Positions 36,401-45,033 of a stretch of DNA of 64,000 nt are shown one piece after another. A program made the translations under genes and the position numbers. Source of the stretch: Deltaproteobacteria bacterium. Its GTDB lineage: Bacteria > Myxococcota_A > Polyangia > GCA-2747355. The notes beneath the pieces are model-generated. The model did no database searches. It was given only the letters and a program-made list of their open reading frames with translations, and was not told the DNA's origin. Position 1 is the first letter of the stretch. Each line of letters starts with the position of its first letter. The stretch is taken from NCBI GenBank assembly GCA_020633415.1, contig JACKDQ010000016.1:1-64000 (forward strand). Reading direction: 5' to 3'.

Positions 36401-36860
36401 CGACGCAAGCGGCGACACGCTAACCTGCGCGATCGACGACATCTGCAGCTGCGCCGACATCGAAAACCCGCTCGCCGGCTGCTCAGCACCGAGCGACCGC
36501 GCGGTCCCAGTGTCCAGCGCACTGATCGTCCAAGATCGCACGACGGGCTCAGCGCTCAACACCTATTTCCTCTACTACGATCCGCCGCCCGACAACCCAA
36601 ATAGTTGCGGCGCGATGGTTGGCGACAGCTGGGTCATCCAGATCCAAACCGACGGCGCCACCCAGAGCCTGAAGATGGCCAAGAAATACGAAGACACCTT
36701 CATCTCGGGACTTTCCGTTGTCGGCGGCGGCACCGAGATCGCGTTGATCAAGTCCGGTATCGGTAAAGGTGCACAAGCGAGCACCGAAACCGTCTCCGGT
36801 AACGTTGCAATGCCCGCACCTAAGGCACCACGCGTCGAAGTCTGGCGCGAGGTGCGCTAG
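33491..36860 (+). CDS. pilY1: PilY1-like pilus tip adhesin (apparent frameshift)
   Basis: About 1122 residues if one frameshift is corrected. N-terminal signal peptide ending ANA, then a vWA-like domain with MIDAS start VVMDVSKSVS and later IYLTDGKYSP; the C-terminal half is the PilY1 beta-propeller. The frame running from 33491 goes to 35842 but turns to non-protein-like sequence after about 35570, where the +1 frame takes over (SFIPPAMWPKLYY, the typical PilY1 IPP motif). So the gene is read as two frames joined around 35569-35577. Either a sequencing error or a real break that would remove the propeller. PilY1 proteins sit at the pilus tip and act in adhesion and mechanosensing. Between genes for FimT-like and PilW-like pilins. 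Confidence 0.85.
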
Positions 36861-36876
36861 GCGTATCGGAGGAGTT

Positions 36877-38064
36877 ATGGCGGCCCCCAAACGCCCCCAA
36901 GGTGTTTCGCCAATCGATCAAGCCGGCTTGACGTTGATCGAACTGATGATCGGCGTATTGCTCGCCTCGGTGTTTATCAGCGGTCTGTTCTATCTGTTCT
37001 CCGGGCAGAAGAAGACCTACACCCAGCAGCACAACCAAATGACCAACCATCAGTCGCTGGCCGGGGCGATGCAGTTTCTCACCCGCCAGATCCGTCGTGG
37101 CGGCACCGGCTTTGGCGGCTGCCCCAACAGCCAAGCCAAGATGTGGAGCGGCAGCGGCACCGACACCAAGGTTTCGCCCTATGTCGCGCTGCAGGTCTAC
37201 AACGGCTGTGATCTGACGACCACCGCACCGGCGAGCTGCAGCGGCAACGACGGCGTCGACTCGTTCACCATCGCCTATAGCGACGACGCTGCGGTGGGGA
37301 CGCTGCCCGCCGCGCGATTGATCGCCGATGCACTGACCTCCGATTCCGCATCGCCGATTCGCGTTCGCACCGCCGGCAACTTTCAAGCTGGCGACCGGAT
37401 GATCCTCTGGGACCCGCGGCGCGAGTGGTGCACGATGCTCGCTGTCACCGGTAACCCAACCTCGGGCGGCGGCGGATTCGAACTGCCCCACGCCGCTGGT
37501 GGCAGCGTCGATAGCGTGGTCTACAACCCGACCGGCGGACTCAACATCTTTCCATCGAGTGGCTACGGCGTCGGCGCGCTGGTCGTACGCATCGGCCCGA
37601 GGTCGCGCGTTCGCCACTTCTCGATCGATTCGTCGACCAATCCACCCCGCCTGGTCACCTGGACCACCGAGGCTGCCAACCCCTCGGCCAACAAGGGCGA
37701 TCTAGAAGTGCTCGCCGATGGCGTCGAGGACATGCAGATCGCCTGGGCCTGTGACGTCGACGGCGACGGCGATCTGAGCGAAACGCCGAGTTCGCCAACA
37801 ACCGACGAGTGGGCGTTCGCCGACCCCGGCGATACCGCACCAACCTGTGGCGATGCTCGGATCTCCGCCGTGCGCATTACGCTGATCGCTCGCCAGCCGA
37901 GCCCCGACATGGAAAACCAAACTTCTTATCGACCCGCGGCTGAAGATCGCGCGGCAGGCAGCCCTGCCGCGGATCAGGTCGCGACCAACGGCATGGGAAC
38001 CTTCGTGCGCTCGACGCTGACCACGGTGGTGAACTTGCCCAATGTTGCTGGGTTGAAACAATGA
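36877..38064 (+). CDS. pilW: PilW-like minor pilin
   Basis: A 395-residue protein with GGAGGAG 2 nt before the ATG at 36877. Prepilin motif AG-LTLIELMIGVLLASVFI (Leu at +1 rather than Phe, common in PilW). The long C-terminal domain with several Cys (GGCPNSQ; NGCDL; SCSGNDG) fits PilW, a large minor pilin that bridges PilX and PilY1. It overlaps the next gene by ATGA. Symbol by similarity. Confidence 0.8.
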   Translation: MAAPKRPQGVSPIDQAGLTLIELMIGVLLASVFISGLFYLFSGQKKTYTQQHNQMTNHQSLAGAMQFLTRQIRRGGTGFGGCPNSQAKMWSGSGTDTKVSPYVALQVYNGCDLTTTAPASCSGNDGVDSFTIAYSDDAAVGTLPAARLIADALTSDSASPIRVRTAGNFQAGDRMILWDPRREWCTMLAVTGNPTSGGGGFELPHAAGGSVDSVVYNPTGGLNIFPSSGYGVGALVVRIGPRSRVRHFSIDSSTNPPRLVTWTTEAANPSANKGDLEVLADGVEDMQIAWACDVDGDGDLSETPSSPTTDEWAFADPGDTAPTCGDARISAVRITLIARQPSPDMENQTSYRPAAEDRAAGSPAADQVATNGMGTFVRSTLTTVVNLPNVAGLKQ

Positions 38065-38651
38065 GCGCATCACACAACGAACGTGGCTCGGTGATGGTGG
38101 TCACGCTGATGCTGGCTTTGGTGCTGACCGGCATCGGCATCACGGCGCTTTACACGTCACGCGCTGGCTCGACGACGGTGACCAATCAGACGCGCCGCAA
38201 CGAAGCGCTGTGGGCGGCCCAAGCGGGCATCGCTCGGGCCCGCGAGATCCTCGGCAAAGTCGAAAATTGGAACGAACTGCTCAGCGGCACCGGCTGCTCC
38301 GGCAGTTTCGTCAGCGGCAAGGGTCGCGAACTCTGCGACGACAGCGCCAAGGTCCAAGAGATCCGCGTCGTGCCGGCCAGCTCGGCCACCGCCGGCGCGG
38401 CCAGCGGGCTCGAGCAGATCACCTTCACCGTCTACATTCGCAACGACGATGACGAAGCCGCCGTCGACGGCGAAGTCGACAGCGATCGCCGCGTGATCGT
38501 CCGCTCCGAGGGACGGGGGCGCGGCGGCCTGGCCGTCGTCTCGCTCGAGGCGGTGCTCAACTCAGCGTTCCTTGGCGCCGGCAAGGCCCCAAGTTATAGC
38601 CAGGTCGGTCTCGGCGCTGGTGGCGGCAACGCGTTTCGCCAAAGCGACTAG
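38061..38651 (+). CDS. pilX: PilX-like minor pilin
   Basis: A 196-residue protein with the PilX-type N-terminus: RGSVMVVTLMLALVLTGIGI, i.e. a pilin helix without the classic Phe-Thr-Leu-Glu but with Gly-Ser, then AALYTSR and RRNEALWAAQAGIARARE, the typical PilX stretch. Start overlaps the pilW-like stop (ATGA), so coupled. Two Cys in the globular part (TGCSGSF, RELCDD) suggest a disulfide. No pilV/pilE-like gene follows. Confidence 0.78.
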   Translation: MSASHNERGSVMVVTLMLALVLTGIGITALYTSRAGSTTVTNQTRRNEALWAAQAGIARAREILGKVENWNELLSGTGCSGSFVSGKGRELCDDSAKVQEIRVVPASSATAGAASGLEQITFTVYIRNDDDEAAVDGEVDSDRRVIVRSEGRGRGGLAVVSLEAVLNSAFLGAGKAPSYSQVGLGAGGGNAFRQSD

Positions 38652-38711
38652 CGCGACCCTCGCCAAGGCCGAGATTGGTCGCGCCGACCACCATCGAAAG
38701 CGACAAGATGG

Positions 38712-38717
38712 TAGACT
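38712..38717 (+). promoter_or_regulatory. TANNNT box before the cytochrome c'-like gene
   Basis: GGTAGACT ends 8 nt before the ATG at 38726, with no ribosome site between; consistent with a leaderless start. Confidence 0.4.
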
Positions 38718-38725
38718 AGGGCCCG

Positions 38726-39199
38726 ATGGCATTTCCGGGGCAAAGGGCCGGCTTTCGTCAAGCGCTTGCGTTGAGCGCTCTTGTGGCTTCGTGCATCCAA
38801 TTTGGCTGTCGCGGCTGCGCTGAGCGCACATCGGCGAAAAAGCACACGGTCGCCAAACAACAAACGGTCGACAAGGCCCGCATCAAACAGCCAATGCAGG
38901 CGCTCTTGCAGATCACCCGCGAGCTCCGTCGACGGGCGCGAGCCGGGCTCGGGGCAACAAACCTGGTGCAACTCGGCAAGTCGCAGATCGCCAAGGCCCG
39001 CCAGGCCGGTGAGCGAGTGCCTGAGCTGCAGCGCGGGCTCGACCGATTGGAGCAAACACTGGGCGCGACCCAGCTCGCACGCGTGCGCACCAGCGACTAC
39101 AACGAACTGATCGCCGCCTGCGATGCCTGTCACGCCGCCAAGAACAAGGGCATCGGCGCCGCTCGTCGATTAACGCTGATCCCGCTGTCGGTGCGCTAG
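38726..39199 (+). CDS. Cytochrome c'-like lipoprotein
   Basis: A 157-residue lipoprotein (lipobox VASC, Cys23). Helical throughout, with one haem site CDACH near the C-terminus preceded by YNELIAA, the arrangement of cytochrome c' and related four-helix-bundle cytochromes. The basic tail and Cys pair GCRGC after the lipobox are unusual. Probably a small-ligand sensor or electron carrier on the periplasmic face. No ribosome site: a TAGACT box stands 8 nt before the ATG. Confidence 0.65.
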   Translation: MAFPGQRAGFRQALALSALVASCIQFGCRGCAERTSAKKHTVAKQQTVDKARIKQPMQALLQITRELRRRARAGLGATNLVQLGKSQIAKARQAGERVPELQRGLDRLEQTLGATQLARVRTSDYNELIAACDACHAAKNKGIGAARRLTLIPLSVR

Positions 39200-39220
39200 C
39201 GCCCGATCACGCTTTCGCGC

Positions 39221-39226
39221 TATCGT
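39221..39226 (+). promoter_or_regulatory. GCTATCGT box before the acyl-CoA dehydrogenase gene
   Basis: TATCGT ends 6 nt before the ATG at 39233; GCTATCGTTTCGCGATG is nearly the same as the sequence before the DUF423 gene. Confidence 0.45.
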
Positions 39227-39232
39227 TTCGCG

Positions 39233-40375
39233 ATGCAACAACTGAGCGAGACTCACCAAGCGTTTCGCGCGACGTGCAGGCGTTTCGTCGAGCGCGAGAT
39301 CAAGCCCTTTGCTACCCAGTGGGAGGAAGCCGAAGCCTTTCCGCGTGAACTGTTCGCGCGCGCCGGGGCGGCCGGCTTGCTCGGTGCCGCCTTCCCCGAA
39401 GCCTACGGCGGCGCTGGCGGAGACCTTTTGCACGCGCTGGTGATGACCGAAGAGCTGATCGCCGGCGGATCGTCGGGCGTCGCTGCAGGTCTCGGTTCGC
39501 TGTCGATCGCTCTGCCGCCGATCCTGCGCCTGGGCAGCGAGCGGCAAAAGCAGATGTTCGTGCCAGCTGTGCTCAGCGGCGATAAGGTCGCGGCGCTGGC
39601 GATCACCGAACCCGGCGCGGGTAGTGACGTGGCCGGGACTGCGCTGCGCGCACGACGCGACGGCGACGGCGACGCGTACGTGCTCGACGGCCGCAAGATG
39701 TTCATTACCTCGGGCTGCAAAGCCGATCTGATCGTCAGCTTAGCGCGCACCAGCGATGACCCCCATCAAGGCCTAACGTTTTTCGTCGTCGAGAAAACGA
39801 TGGCCGGCTTTAGTGCCAGCGCTTCACTGAAGAAAACAGGCTGGCGCGCCTCTGATACTGCCGAGCTGCTTTATGACGGCGTGCGCGTGCCGGCCAGTCA
39901 TCGGCTCGGCGAGGAAGGCAGCGGATTCCTCTCGCTGATGCAGACTTTCGTCGGTGAACGCCTCATGCTCTCGGCGATGGGTCACGCATCCGCCGAGCTC
40001 GCGCTAGCCGAAGCCATCAACTACGTCAAGCAGCGTCAGGCCTTTGGCAAGCCGCTCGCTGGCTTTCAGGTCACCCGCCACAAGCTGGCGCAGATGGCCA
40101 GCGAAACGCGCATCGCCAAGGTTTTCAACTACCACGTTGCCGAGCGCGCGATCGCCGGCCAAGACGTGGCGATGGACGCAGCGATCGCCAAGAACTTCTC
40201 GGCCGACGTCGCCCAACGGGTTTGCCACCAAGCGGTCCAGCTGTTCGGCGGCATGGGCTACATGCGCGAGACGCTCGTCGAGCGGCTTTCGCGCGATGTG
40301 CGGCTGCTGAGCATCGGCGGCGGCACCACCGAAATCATGAACGAGATCATCAGCCGCCTGCTGCCGCTGCGCTAG
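39233..40375 (+). CDS. Acyl-CoA dehydrogenase
   Basis: Flavin-dependent acyl-CoA dehydrogenase of 380 residues, the normal length. Marks: ALAITEPGAGSDVAG and FITSGCKAD (flavin and substrate site), RQAFGKPLAGFQ, QLFGGMGYMRE and GGGTTEIMNEIISR. Position of the catalytic base: the usual C-terminal Glu (MCAD-type) is replaced by Gly (IGGGT), while Glu242 in FVGERLMLS fits the base of isovaleryl-CoA/long-chain dehydrogenases. A branched-chain or long-chain substrate is therefore more likely. No ETF or beta-oxidation genes adjoin. Leaderless start likely (TATCGT 6 nt upstream). Cytoplasmic, FAD-binding. Confidence 0.9.
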   Translation: MQQLSETHQAFRATCRRFVEREIKPFATQWEEAEAFPRELFARAGAAGLLGAAFPEAYGGAGGDLLHALVMTEELIAGGSSGVAAGLGSLSIALPPILRLGSERQKQMFVPAVLSGDKVAALAITEPGAGSDVAGTALRARRDGDGDAYVLDGRKMFITSGCKADLIVSLARTSDDPHQGLTFFVVEKTMAGFSASASLKKTGWRASDTAELLYDGVRVPASHRLGEEGSGFLSLMQTFVGERLMLSAMGHASAELALAEAINYVKQRQAFGKPLAGFQVTRHKLAQMASETRIAKVFNYHVAERAIAGQDVAMDAAIAKNFSADVAQRVCHQAVQLFGGMGYMRETLVERLSRDVRLLSIGGGTTEIMNEIISRLLPLR

Positions 40376-40422
40376 CCTGCCCTCGCACGATCCTTGCACC
40401 TTGGGTCTGCGAAGGGACGGGC

Positions 40423-41040
40423 ATGCGACGCAGTATTGTGATTATTGTTCTGCTTTTTTCCTCCGCTTGCGGCAATCTCAGCCCTTGCCCTGACAACAGT
40501 TGCCAACAGCCGCCGCGGGGCAAAGGCCTGAGCGAAGCGCACAAGGTCTACTACACGGCAACCCGCAAAGACGGCGTCGGTGTGCTCGCCGCCCTGCCGC
40601 GCAAGGACTACAACACCTGGCAGCTTGTCGACGGGATGGCCTGGTTTGTCGTCGACAGCAACCCAGTGGTCTATTTCGACGGGGTGGCCGAGCTGATCGA
40701 CTTTAGTGCGAGCCTGACCGGCGACGAAAGATACGTCTATCGCTACACTGAGACGACGGGGTTTTGCCGCGGCGCCTCCTATGTGATGATGGCCGATCGG
40801 CTGGACCTCGCTGGCAAACTCGAGATCAGAATCCGCGCCCTGTCCGACGAATGCCCCACCGATCTCGAAGAAGCGATCGACTGCGAAGCGCTGCGCGCCC
40901 AAGAAACCGGGCTTACCCCATCGCCACGGGCAACGGCGCTCGACTGCCTCAAAGCGCGACAAGCTGCAGTCAGCGGTCTGACCTACACGCCCAACAACGC
41001 GATGCAGAACTCGGTCCCCCGCGGTAGCATCAAAAAGTAA
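40423..41040 (+). CDS. Lipoprotein of unknown function
   Basis: A 205-residue lipoprotein (FSSAC lipobox); ATG 40423 is preceded by GAAGGGA. Several Cys in the mature part (CPDNSCQQ, FCRGAS, DECPTD, DCEALR, DCLKAR) suggest disulfides. Short beta segments in the middle. No match recognised. It lies 47 nt behind the acyl-CoA dehydrogenase gene but need not be related in function. Confidence 0.65.
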   Translation: MRRSIVIIVLLFSSACGNLSPCPDNSCQQPPRGKGLSEAHKVYYTATRKDGVGVLAALPRKDYNTWQLVDGMAWFVVDSNPVVYFDGVAELIDFSASLTGDERYVYRYTETTGFCRGASYVMMADRLDLAGKLEIRIRALSDECPTDLEEAIDCEALRAQETGLTPSPRATALDCLKARQAAVSGLTYTPNNAMQNSVPRGSIKK

Positions 41041-41156
41041 CGGCCGGCCGTCTGCTGATGGTCGCGCCTAGTCGCCGGAAATGTGCGAGCACTGCCCACA
41101 TTGACGTGTGACGCCCGTGTGGAGATCATCGATCCAATCAAAATTGGAGGTGCTAC

Positions 41157-43202
41157 ATGGGCGCCCGCGCCGACCTGCTGATGGTCGCGTATTCCGGTTC
41201 ATCAACGAACTACAAGCAGTACCCCTACGCGTTCGTACAAGTATCCGCCTTGGCGCAGCGCCGAGGACTGCACGTAGAGCGCCTCGATCTCTCGCTGCTG
41301 GACGAGAACATCGGACGAGCGTTGCTCGCCGCAGCGATCGCACGCCACCAACCTCGAGCGGTTGGCGTGACGCTGCGCAACGTCGACGCGATGTGCGCTG
41401 GAGCTTATTTTGGCAGCGGATGGCGCAGCCCATCGAACTATCCGATCCTGCAAACCCAGCGCGGAATTCAGATCCTGCGTGAGCAGACATCGGCGCCGAT
41501 CATCATCGGAGGCTGCGGCTTTACCGTGGACCCACTAGCGTTTGCTGACTTCCTTGGCGTCGACTACGGCATCGTTGGAGAACCAGATGGCTTTCTCGAT
41601 GCATTCAATGACGTGCTGGAACGCAAGAACCTCGATCAAGTGCCGAACCTGATCTATCGGGACGAACATGGCGTGCTTACCGAAAGTGCGGTTCGTCGAA
41701 GCTACCCACCTCTCGACGAACCTGAGTACACCGACAAGATCTTCGACGAGATACTCGCCTTCCACGGACACGAGAAATTCTACGTCGCACAGTGGCTACC
41801 TCGTAGTGCTGGCAATGCTCGCGTGCCTGCGCAAGGTAGACCCAGTCTAGCGGTCGAGATCGTACGCGGCTGCCCGTTTTCCTGCCGATTCTGCGAAGAG
41901 CCACGAATCAAAGGGCGCAATCCACAGCACCGATCGATGGACGCCGTAATGGCCGACATCGCCATGCTCGCCGACCGCGGCGTTCGGCTATTCTGGTTGG
42001 TCTGTTCTGAACTGAACGCGGGCAAAGAGACCTATATCCTCGAGCTGGCACAGCGAATAGGCGCATTTTCTGAAACGCTCAGTGGAGCGCCGCTCTCCTG
42101 GAACTCGTTCTTGCTACCCAGTCATTACCAGCGTGAAGAGTTGCGTCTGCTATACGAGTCCGGTTTCACCGGAGGCTGGACCGAGCCGATGGCCTTCAAC
42201 GATCAGCACATGCGAGAACTCAAGGTGCCAATGCGTGTGGATTCTGTGATGCAGAACTACGTCGACACAAAGGAGATCTCTGAGGAGCTCGGGGTCGCTC
42301 AGGGCTACAAGTCGATCTTTTTGGGTGCACCAAATGTTACGCCGGAGGTATTGAAGGAGACACTGAACGTGCTCGATGAGTCTGGCGTGATCATGAACAT
42401 GCACTGTACAGGCCACGCCATGCGCGTCTATCGCGAAGCGCTCACAGACTTTCCTTGCGACACAAAGCACATGATCAGTTGGTCACTTCAAGGACCTCTC
42501 AAAGAGATCGACTACATTGCACCGACGTACCTTTATCCGGCGGCGATGGTCGATTCGCTCGGCAGTCCAGCCGCGGCACACCAGTTTATCGACTACGTCA
42601 ATAACCACATCTTCTACAAAGAAATGGTTCACGGTCCATTCGAGGAGGGAGCGGGAAGAGATTGGGTCGAGTTCCTGGGCACAGAGCTGTCGCTTGAACA
42701 GATCGCGTTGCTGAGTGACTACGACATCGGCCTGGGGCCAGCATCACCAACAACGCCAGCTGGTGAACTCCAGGGGCTGATTGAGTCACCAAGCCCCGAA
42801 AGGCTGCTGAGGTTCTGCACAAGATCCTCAAAGCGAGAGGATCGCCAAGTAGCCGCCTTCCGGCTGGTCTGCGCGCTAATGCAGCTTCATGCGGAAGAGA
42901 TGTCGAAGGTCGGTCTCACGCTCGACACTCCAGTCCAGGATTCAGGCTGGCCGGATCTAACACCGTACCGCTTTCACGAGCGACTCTATCGCTTCGATCG
43001 CCTGGTCGACGTCGCTAAGCACGTCAGAACGCAACTCGACCTGGGACCAAGAGCGATTGAACTTACGCTACTTCGCGCCTGGCTCCACCTTCACCATGTG
43101 AAGATTGTCCCGAAGTATCGCGACTGGTTGTTCGAGCGCCCCTCGCCGGCATCTAACCGGGCTTCATTCGAAAGGCACAAGGCGAAAGCCTCCGTGGACT
43201 GA
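41157..43202 (+). CDS. Cobalamin-binding-domain radical SAM protein
   Basis: A 681-residue protein with an N-terminal B12-binding-like domain (GVTLRNVD, then GGCGFTVDPLAF, then GIVGEPDGFLDAF) and a radical SAM core with Cys239, Cys243, Cys246 in CPFSCRFC. This class contains methyltransferases, cyclases and RiPP- or antibiotic-tailoring enzymes; the substrate is unknown. The C-terminal ~200 residues are extra to the core. Ribosome site GGAGG 8 nt before the ATG. Composition differs: 96 of 180 bases (53%) G+C over 42181-42360 against 38 of 60 in the acyl-CoA dehydrogenase gene. It ends 3 nt before the second palindrome, so acquisition with a mobile element is possible. No peptide precursor gene was found next to it. 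Confidence 0.85.
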   Translation: MGARADLLMVAYSGSSTNYKQYPYAFVQVSALAQRRGLHVERLDLSLLDENIGRALLAAAIARHQPRAVGVTLRNVDAMCAGAYFGSGWRSPSNYPILQTQRGIQILREQTSAPIIIGGCGFTVDPLAFADFLGVDYGIVGEPDGFLDAFNDVLERKNLDQVPNLIYRDEHGVLTESAVRRSYPPLDEPEYTDKIFDEILAFHGHEKFYVAQWLPRSAGNARVPAQGRPSLAVEIVRGCPFSCRFCEEPRIKGRNPQHRSMDAVMADIAMLADRGVRLFWLVCSELNAGKETYILELAQRIGAFSETLSGAPLSWNSFLLPSHYQREELRLLYESGFTGGWTEPMAFNDQHMRELKVPMRVDSVMQNYVDTKEISEELGVAQGYKSIFLGAPNVTPEVLKETLNVLDESGVIMNMHCTGHAMRVYREALTDFPCDTKHMISWSLQGPLKEIDYIAPTYLYPAAMVDSLGSPAAAHQFIDYVNNHIFYKEMVHGPFEEGAGRDWVEFLGTELSLEQIALLSDYDIGLGPASPTTPAGELQGLIESPSPERLLRFCTRSSKREDRQVAAFRLVCALMQLHAEEMSKVGLTLDTPVQDSGWPDLTPYRFHERLYRFDRLVDVAKHVRTQLDLGPRAIELTLLRAWLHLHHVKIVPKYRDWLFERPSPASNRASFERHKAKASVD

Positions 43203-43205
43203 ACC

Positions 43206-43273
43206 CAAAGGGGACAGTTCTAATGGTTGGTTAAACCGATGAGTTTAACCAACCATTAGAACTGTCCCCTTTG
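43206..43273. repeat. 68-bp palindrome (REP/RAYT-like element, copy 2)
   Basis: Perfect 31-bp arms (43206-43236 and 43243-43273) around CGATGA. Outer ends are AAAGGGGACAGTTCTAATGG-type, shared with 29177-29239; the inner parts differ. It sits between the radical SAM gene stop and the convergent lipoprotein stop. Confidence 0.9.
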
Positions 43274-43286
43274 AAAGCCCCCTTTG

Positions 43287-43835
43287 CTACTTCGCGCCGC
43301 CGTTAATCCAATCGGCGACGAGCTTGAGCTCGGTAGCGGTCAGTGGCGCATCCGAAGGACCGATCGCGCGCGTCTTGGGCATCTGCGTGCCACAGGACGT
43401 GCCGGCGAGGCGCAGATAGAAGACGCTGCTCGCGGCGTCACCCGGAACGACCAGCTTGGTCGCCGTGTTGCACTTTTTGTTCGCCGCTGCGTCGACCAGT
43501 TTCGGACCATCGGACTCTTGCGAAAAGCCAAGGCCACCGGCACCGGAGCCGTGGCAGCTGTTGTCCGTGCAACCCTTGGTGTTGAGCACCGTCCAAGCGG
43601 CTGCCCAGCGGATCGCCGTCGCACCATCGCTGGTCGTCGCCGCGTCGTTGCTCACCGCGCTGTCGCTCGTTACCGTCGCATCGGACTTCACGGCGCCATC
43701 GCTGGTCAGGCCTTTGTCGGCGACGGAGCCGTCGGCAGTTGGCTTCCCAGCATCGCTTCCGCAGCCGATCACAAGCAAGGTCAGGCCAATGGCGACGGCA
43801 CGCAGCCCCTTGAGGATTCGATTTCGATCGTTCAA
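43287..43835 (-). CDS. Lipoprotein with single CX4CH haem-like motif
   Basis: A 182-residue lipoprotein. TTG start with AAGGAG 7 nt upstream, lipobox VIGC (Cys25), then a DGA/SDA-rich linker to about residue 70. The domain has GCTDNSCHG (CX4CH) in place of CXXCH, and the end LTATELKLVADWINGGA is typical of single-haem lipoproteins. Whether haem is bound through CX4CH needs testing. Two extra Cys (KKCNT, TSCGT) could form a disulfide. Confidence 0.7.
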   Translation of the reverse strand: MNDRNRILKGLRAVAIGLTLLVIGCGSDAGKPTADGSVADKGLTSDGAVKSDATVTSDSAVSNDAATTSDGATAIRWAAAWTVLNTKGCTDNSCHGSGAGGLGFSQESDGPKLVDAAANKKCNTATKLVVPGDAASSVFYLRLAGTSCGTQMPKTRAIGPSDAPLTATELKLVADWINGGAK

Positions 43836-43890
43836 CGCAACACTCCTTCAAAGATTGTTAAGAGACACAGCTCTACTGTAGAGGGCGTGT

Positions 43891-44940
43891 TTATAGCGCA
43901 GAACGCGCCCATTGCAAGCCGTGGAGCTCGCCGAGCGTCTTGACGCCGCGCTGCGCGGCGATCGCAAACAGCACCTCGGCCGTCGCCACCGCATCAGCTT
44001 CGGCATCGTGATGGTTAGCAAAGGCGTCGCCAAAGAAGAACGCATAGCTCCTTTTCAAGCTGGTACCGCGAGCAAACACCTGCCGACTGCGCGCATCGAC
44101 GATCTGGCGAGAGAGGTAATAGGTGTCGAGAAAGCGCTGGCGCTGGGTCGGCAGCTCAACGCCAAGACGCGCGAAGCTCGACCTTAGCCAAGCCCAGTCG
44201 TGCGTTTCTAGCGACTGACCCACGATCACGCGACCGTCGAGCAAATCTAGCAGCTGACCAGCGACCTGTTCGAAGGTCCTAGCGCCCTTGAGCTTGGTTT
44301 CGCTGAGCGACGTGTTGTTCTTGGTCCATTCGGCCAGCGGAACGTCGGGGCGCACCAGAATGCTGCCGCGGCCCAGCAACTTGCGACCACGGTAAATGCT
44401 GTAGCCCAACTGGATCGGCTGATCATAGCCAAAGCGCCAACGCTGGTCCTTGCCATTGCGCAACACACCGCCCTGCTCACCCCCGGTCGCTTCGAGATCG
44501 AGGGCGATCAGCTCCAGTCGATCGAGCGAAATCTCGCGCGCCGGTTTGCTCAGCAGACGATCAGCCTTGCGCTGTAGCGCATCGATCATCTGGGTATTGG
44601 AAAACCAACGCTCCGCGACCAAACGACGAAACATCGGGTGGCGTCCGAAGAAGGTCGGGTCCAAGCTGGTCTGCGGACCGCGCGCCGCCAAAGCTGGAGA
44701 CTTGGCGAGCTTTGGCAACTGCTGGTAGACCAATCCGCGAATCCAGCTATGCAGCGCTGGACGCTGACCCAAGCTCAGCGTCGCACCCGGACGCTGCGTT
44801 GCGACCTGTTGGCGAGCCCACTGCAACTGCGTCCTGACTTCAGCCAGCTGGCTCTTGGCCACCGCCAGCGAGGGCACGATCAAAGAGAAGATAGCCCACA
44901 ACCAAAAGGACTGTGCCATAGTCGCGCTGCTGAGCAACAT
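43891..44940 (-). CDS. Exported DEDDh 3'-5' exonuclease-like protein
   Basis: Protein of about 349 residues with a DnaQ-like domain: ALDLEATGG (motif I, Asp and Glu), VGQSLETHDWAWLR (motif II) and NHHDAEADAVATAEVL (motif III, HDAEADA), all in order. It begins with a typical Sec signal peptide (SFWLWAIFSLIVPSLAVAK) preceded by AAGGGG before the ATG at 44940. A DEDDh nuclease outside the cytoplasm is unusual; it could degrade environmental DNA. It could also be a membrane-anchored protein facing the cytoplasm if the segment is not cleaved. Divergent from the barrel gene at 45034, 93 nt between starts. Confidence 0.75.
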   Translation of the reverse strand: MLLSSATMAQSFWLWAIFSLIVPSLAVAKSQLAEVRTQLQWARQQVATQRPGATLSLGQRPALHSWIRGLVYQQLPKLAKSPALAARGPQTSLDPTFFGRHPMFRRLVAERWFSNTQMIDALQRKADRLLSKPAREISLDRLELIALDLEATGGEQGGVLRNGKDQRWRFGYDQPIQLGYSIYRGRKLLGRGSILVRPDVPLAEWTKNNTSLSETKLKGARTFEQVAGQLLDLLDGRVIVGQSLETHDWAWLRSSFARLGVELPTQRQRFLDTYYLSRQIVDARSRQVFARGTSLKRSYAFFFGDAFANHHDAEADAVATAEVLFAIAAQRGVKTLGELHGLQWARSAL

Positions 44941-45033
44941 GCGGGCCAGCCCCTTGGAGCTGCAACCCATCGAAATCAAACACTTGCAATCCTCAGCCCA
45001 CCCGCCGAAGATCAGAGGCGTCGACGACCTTCG

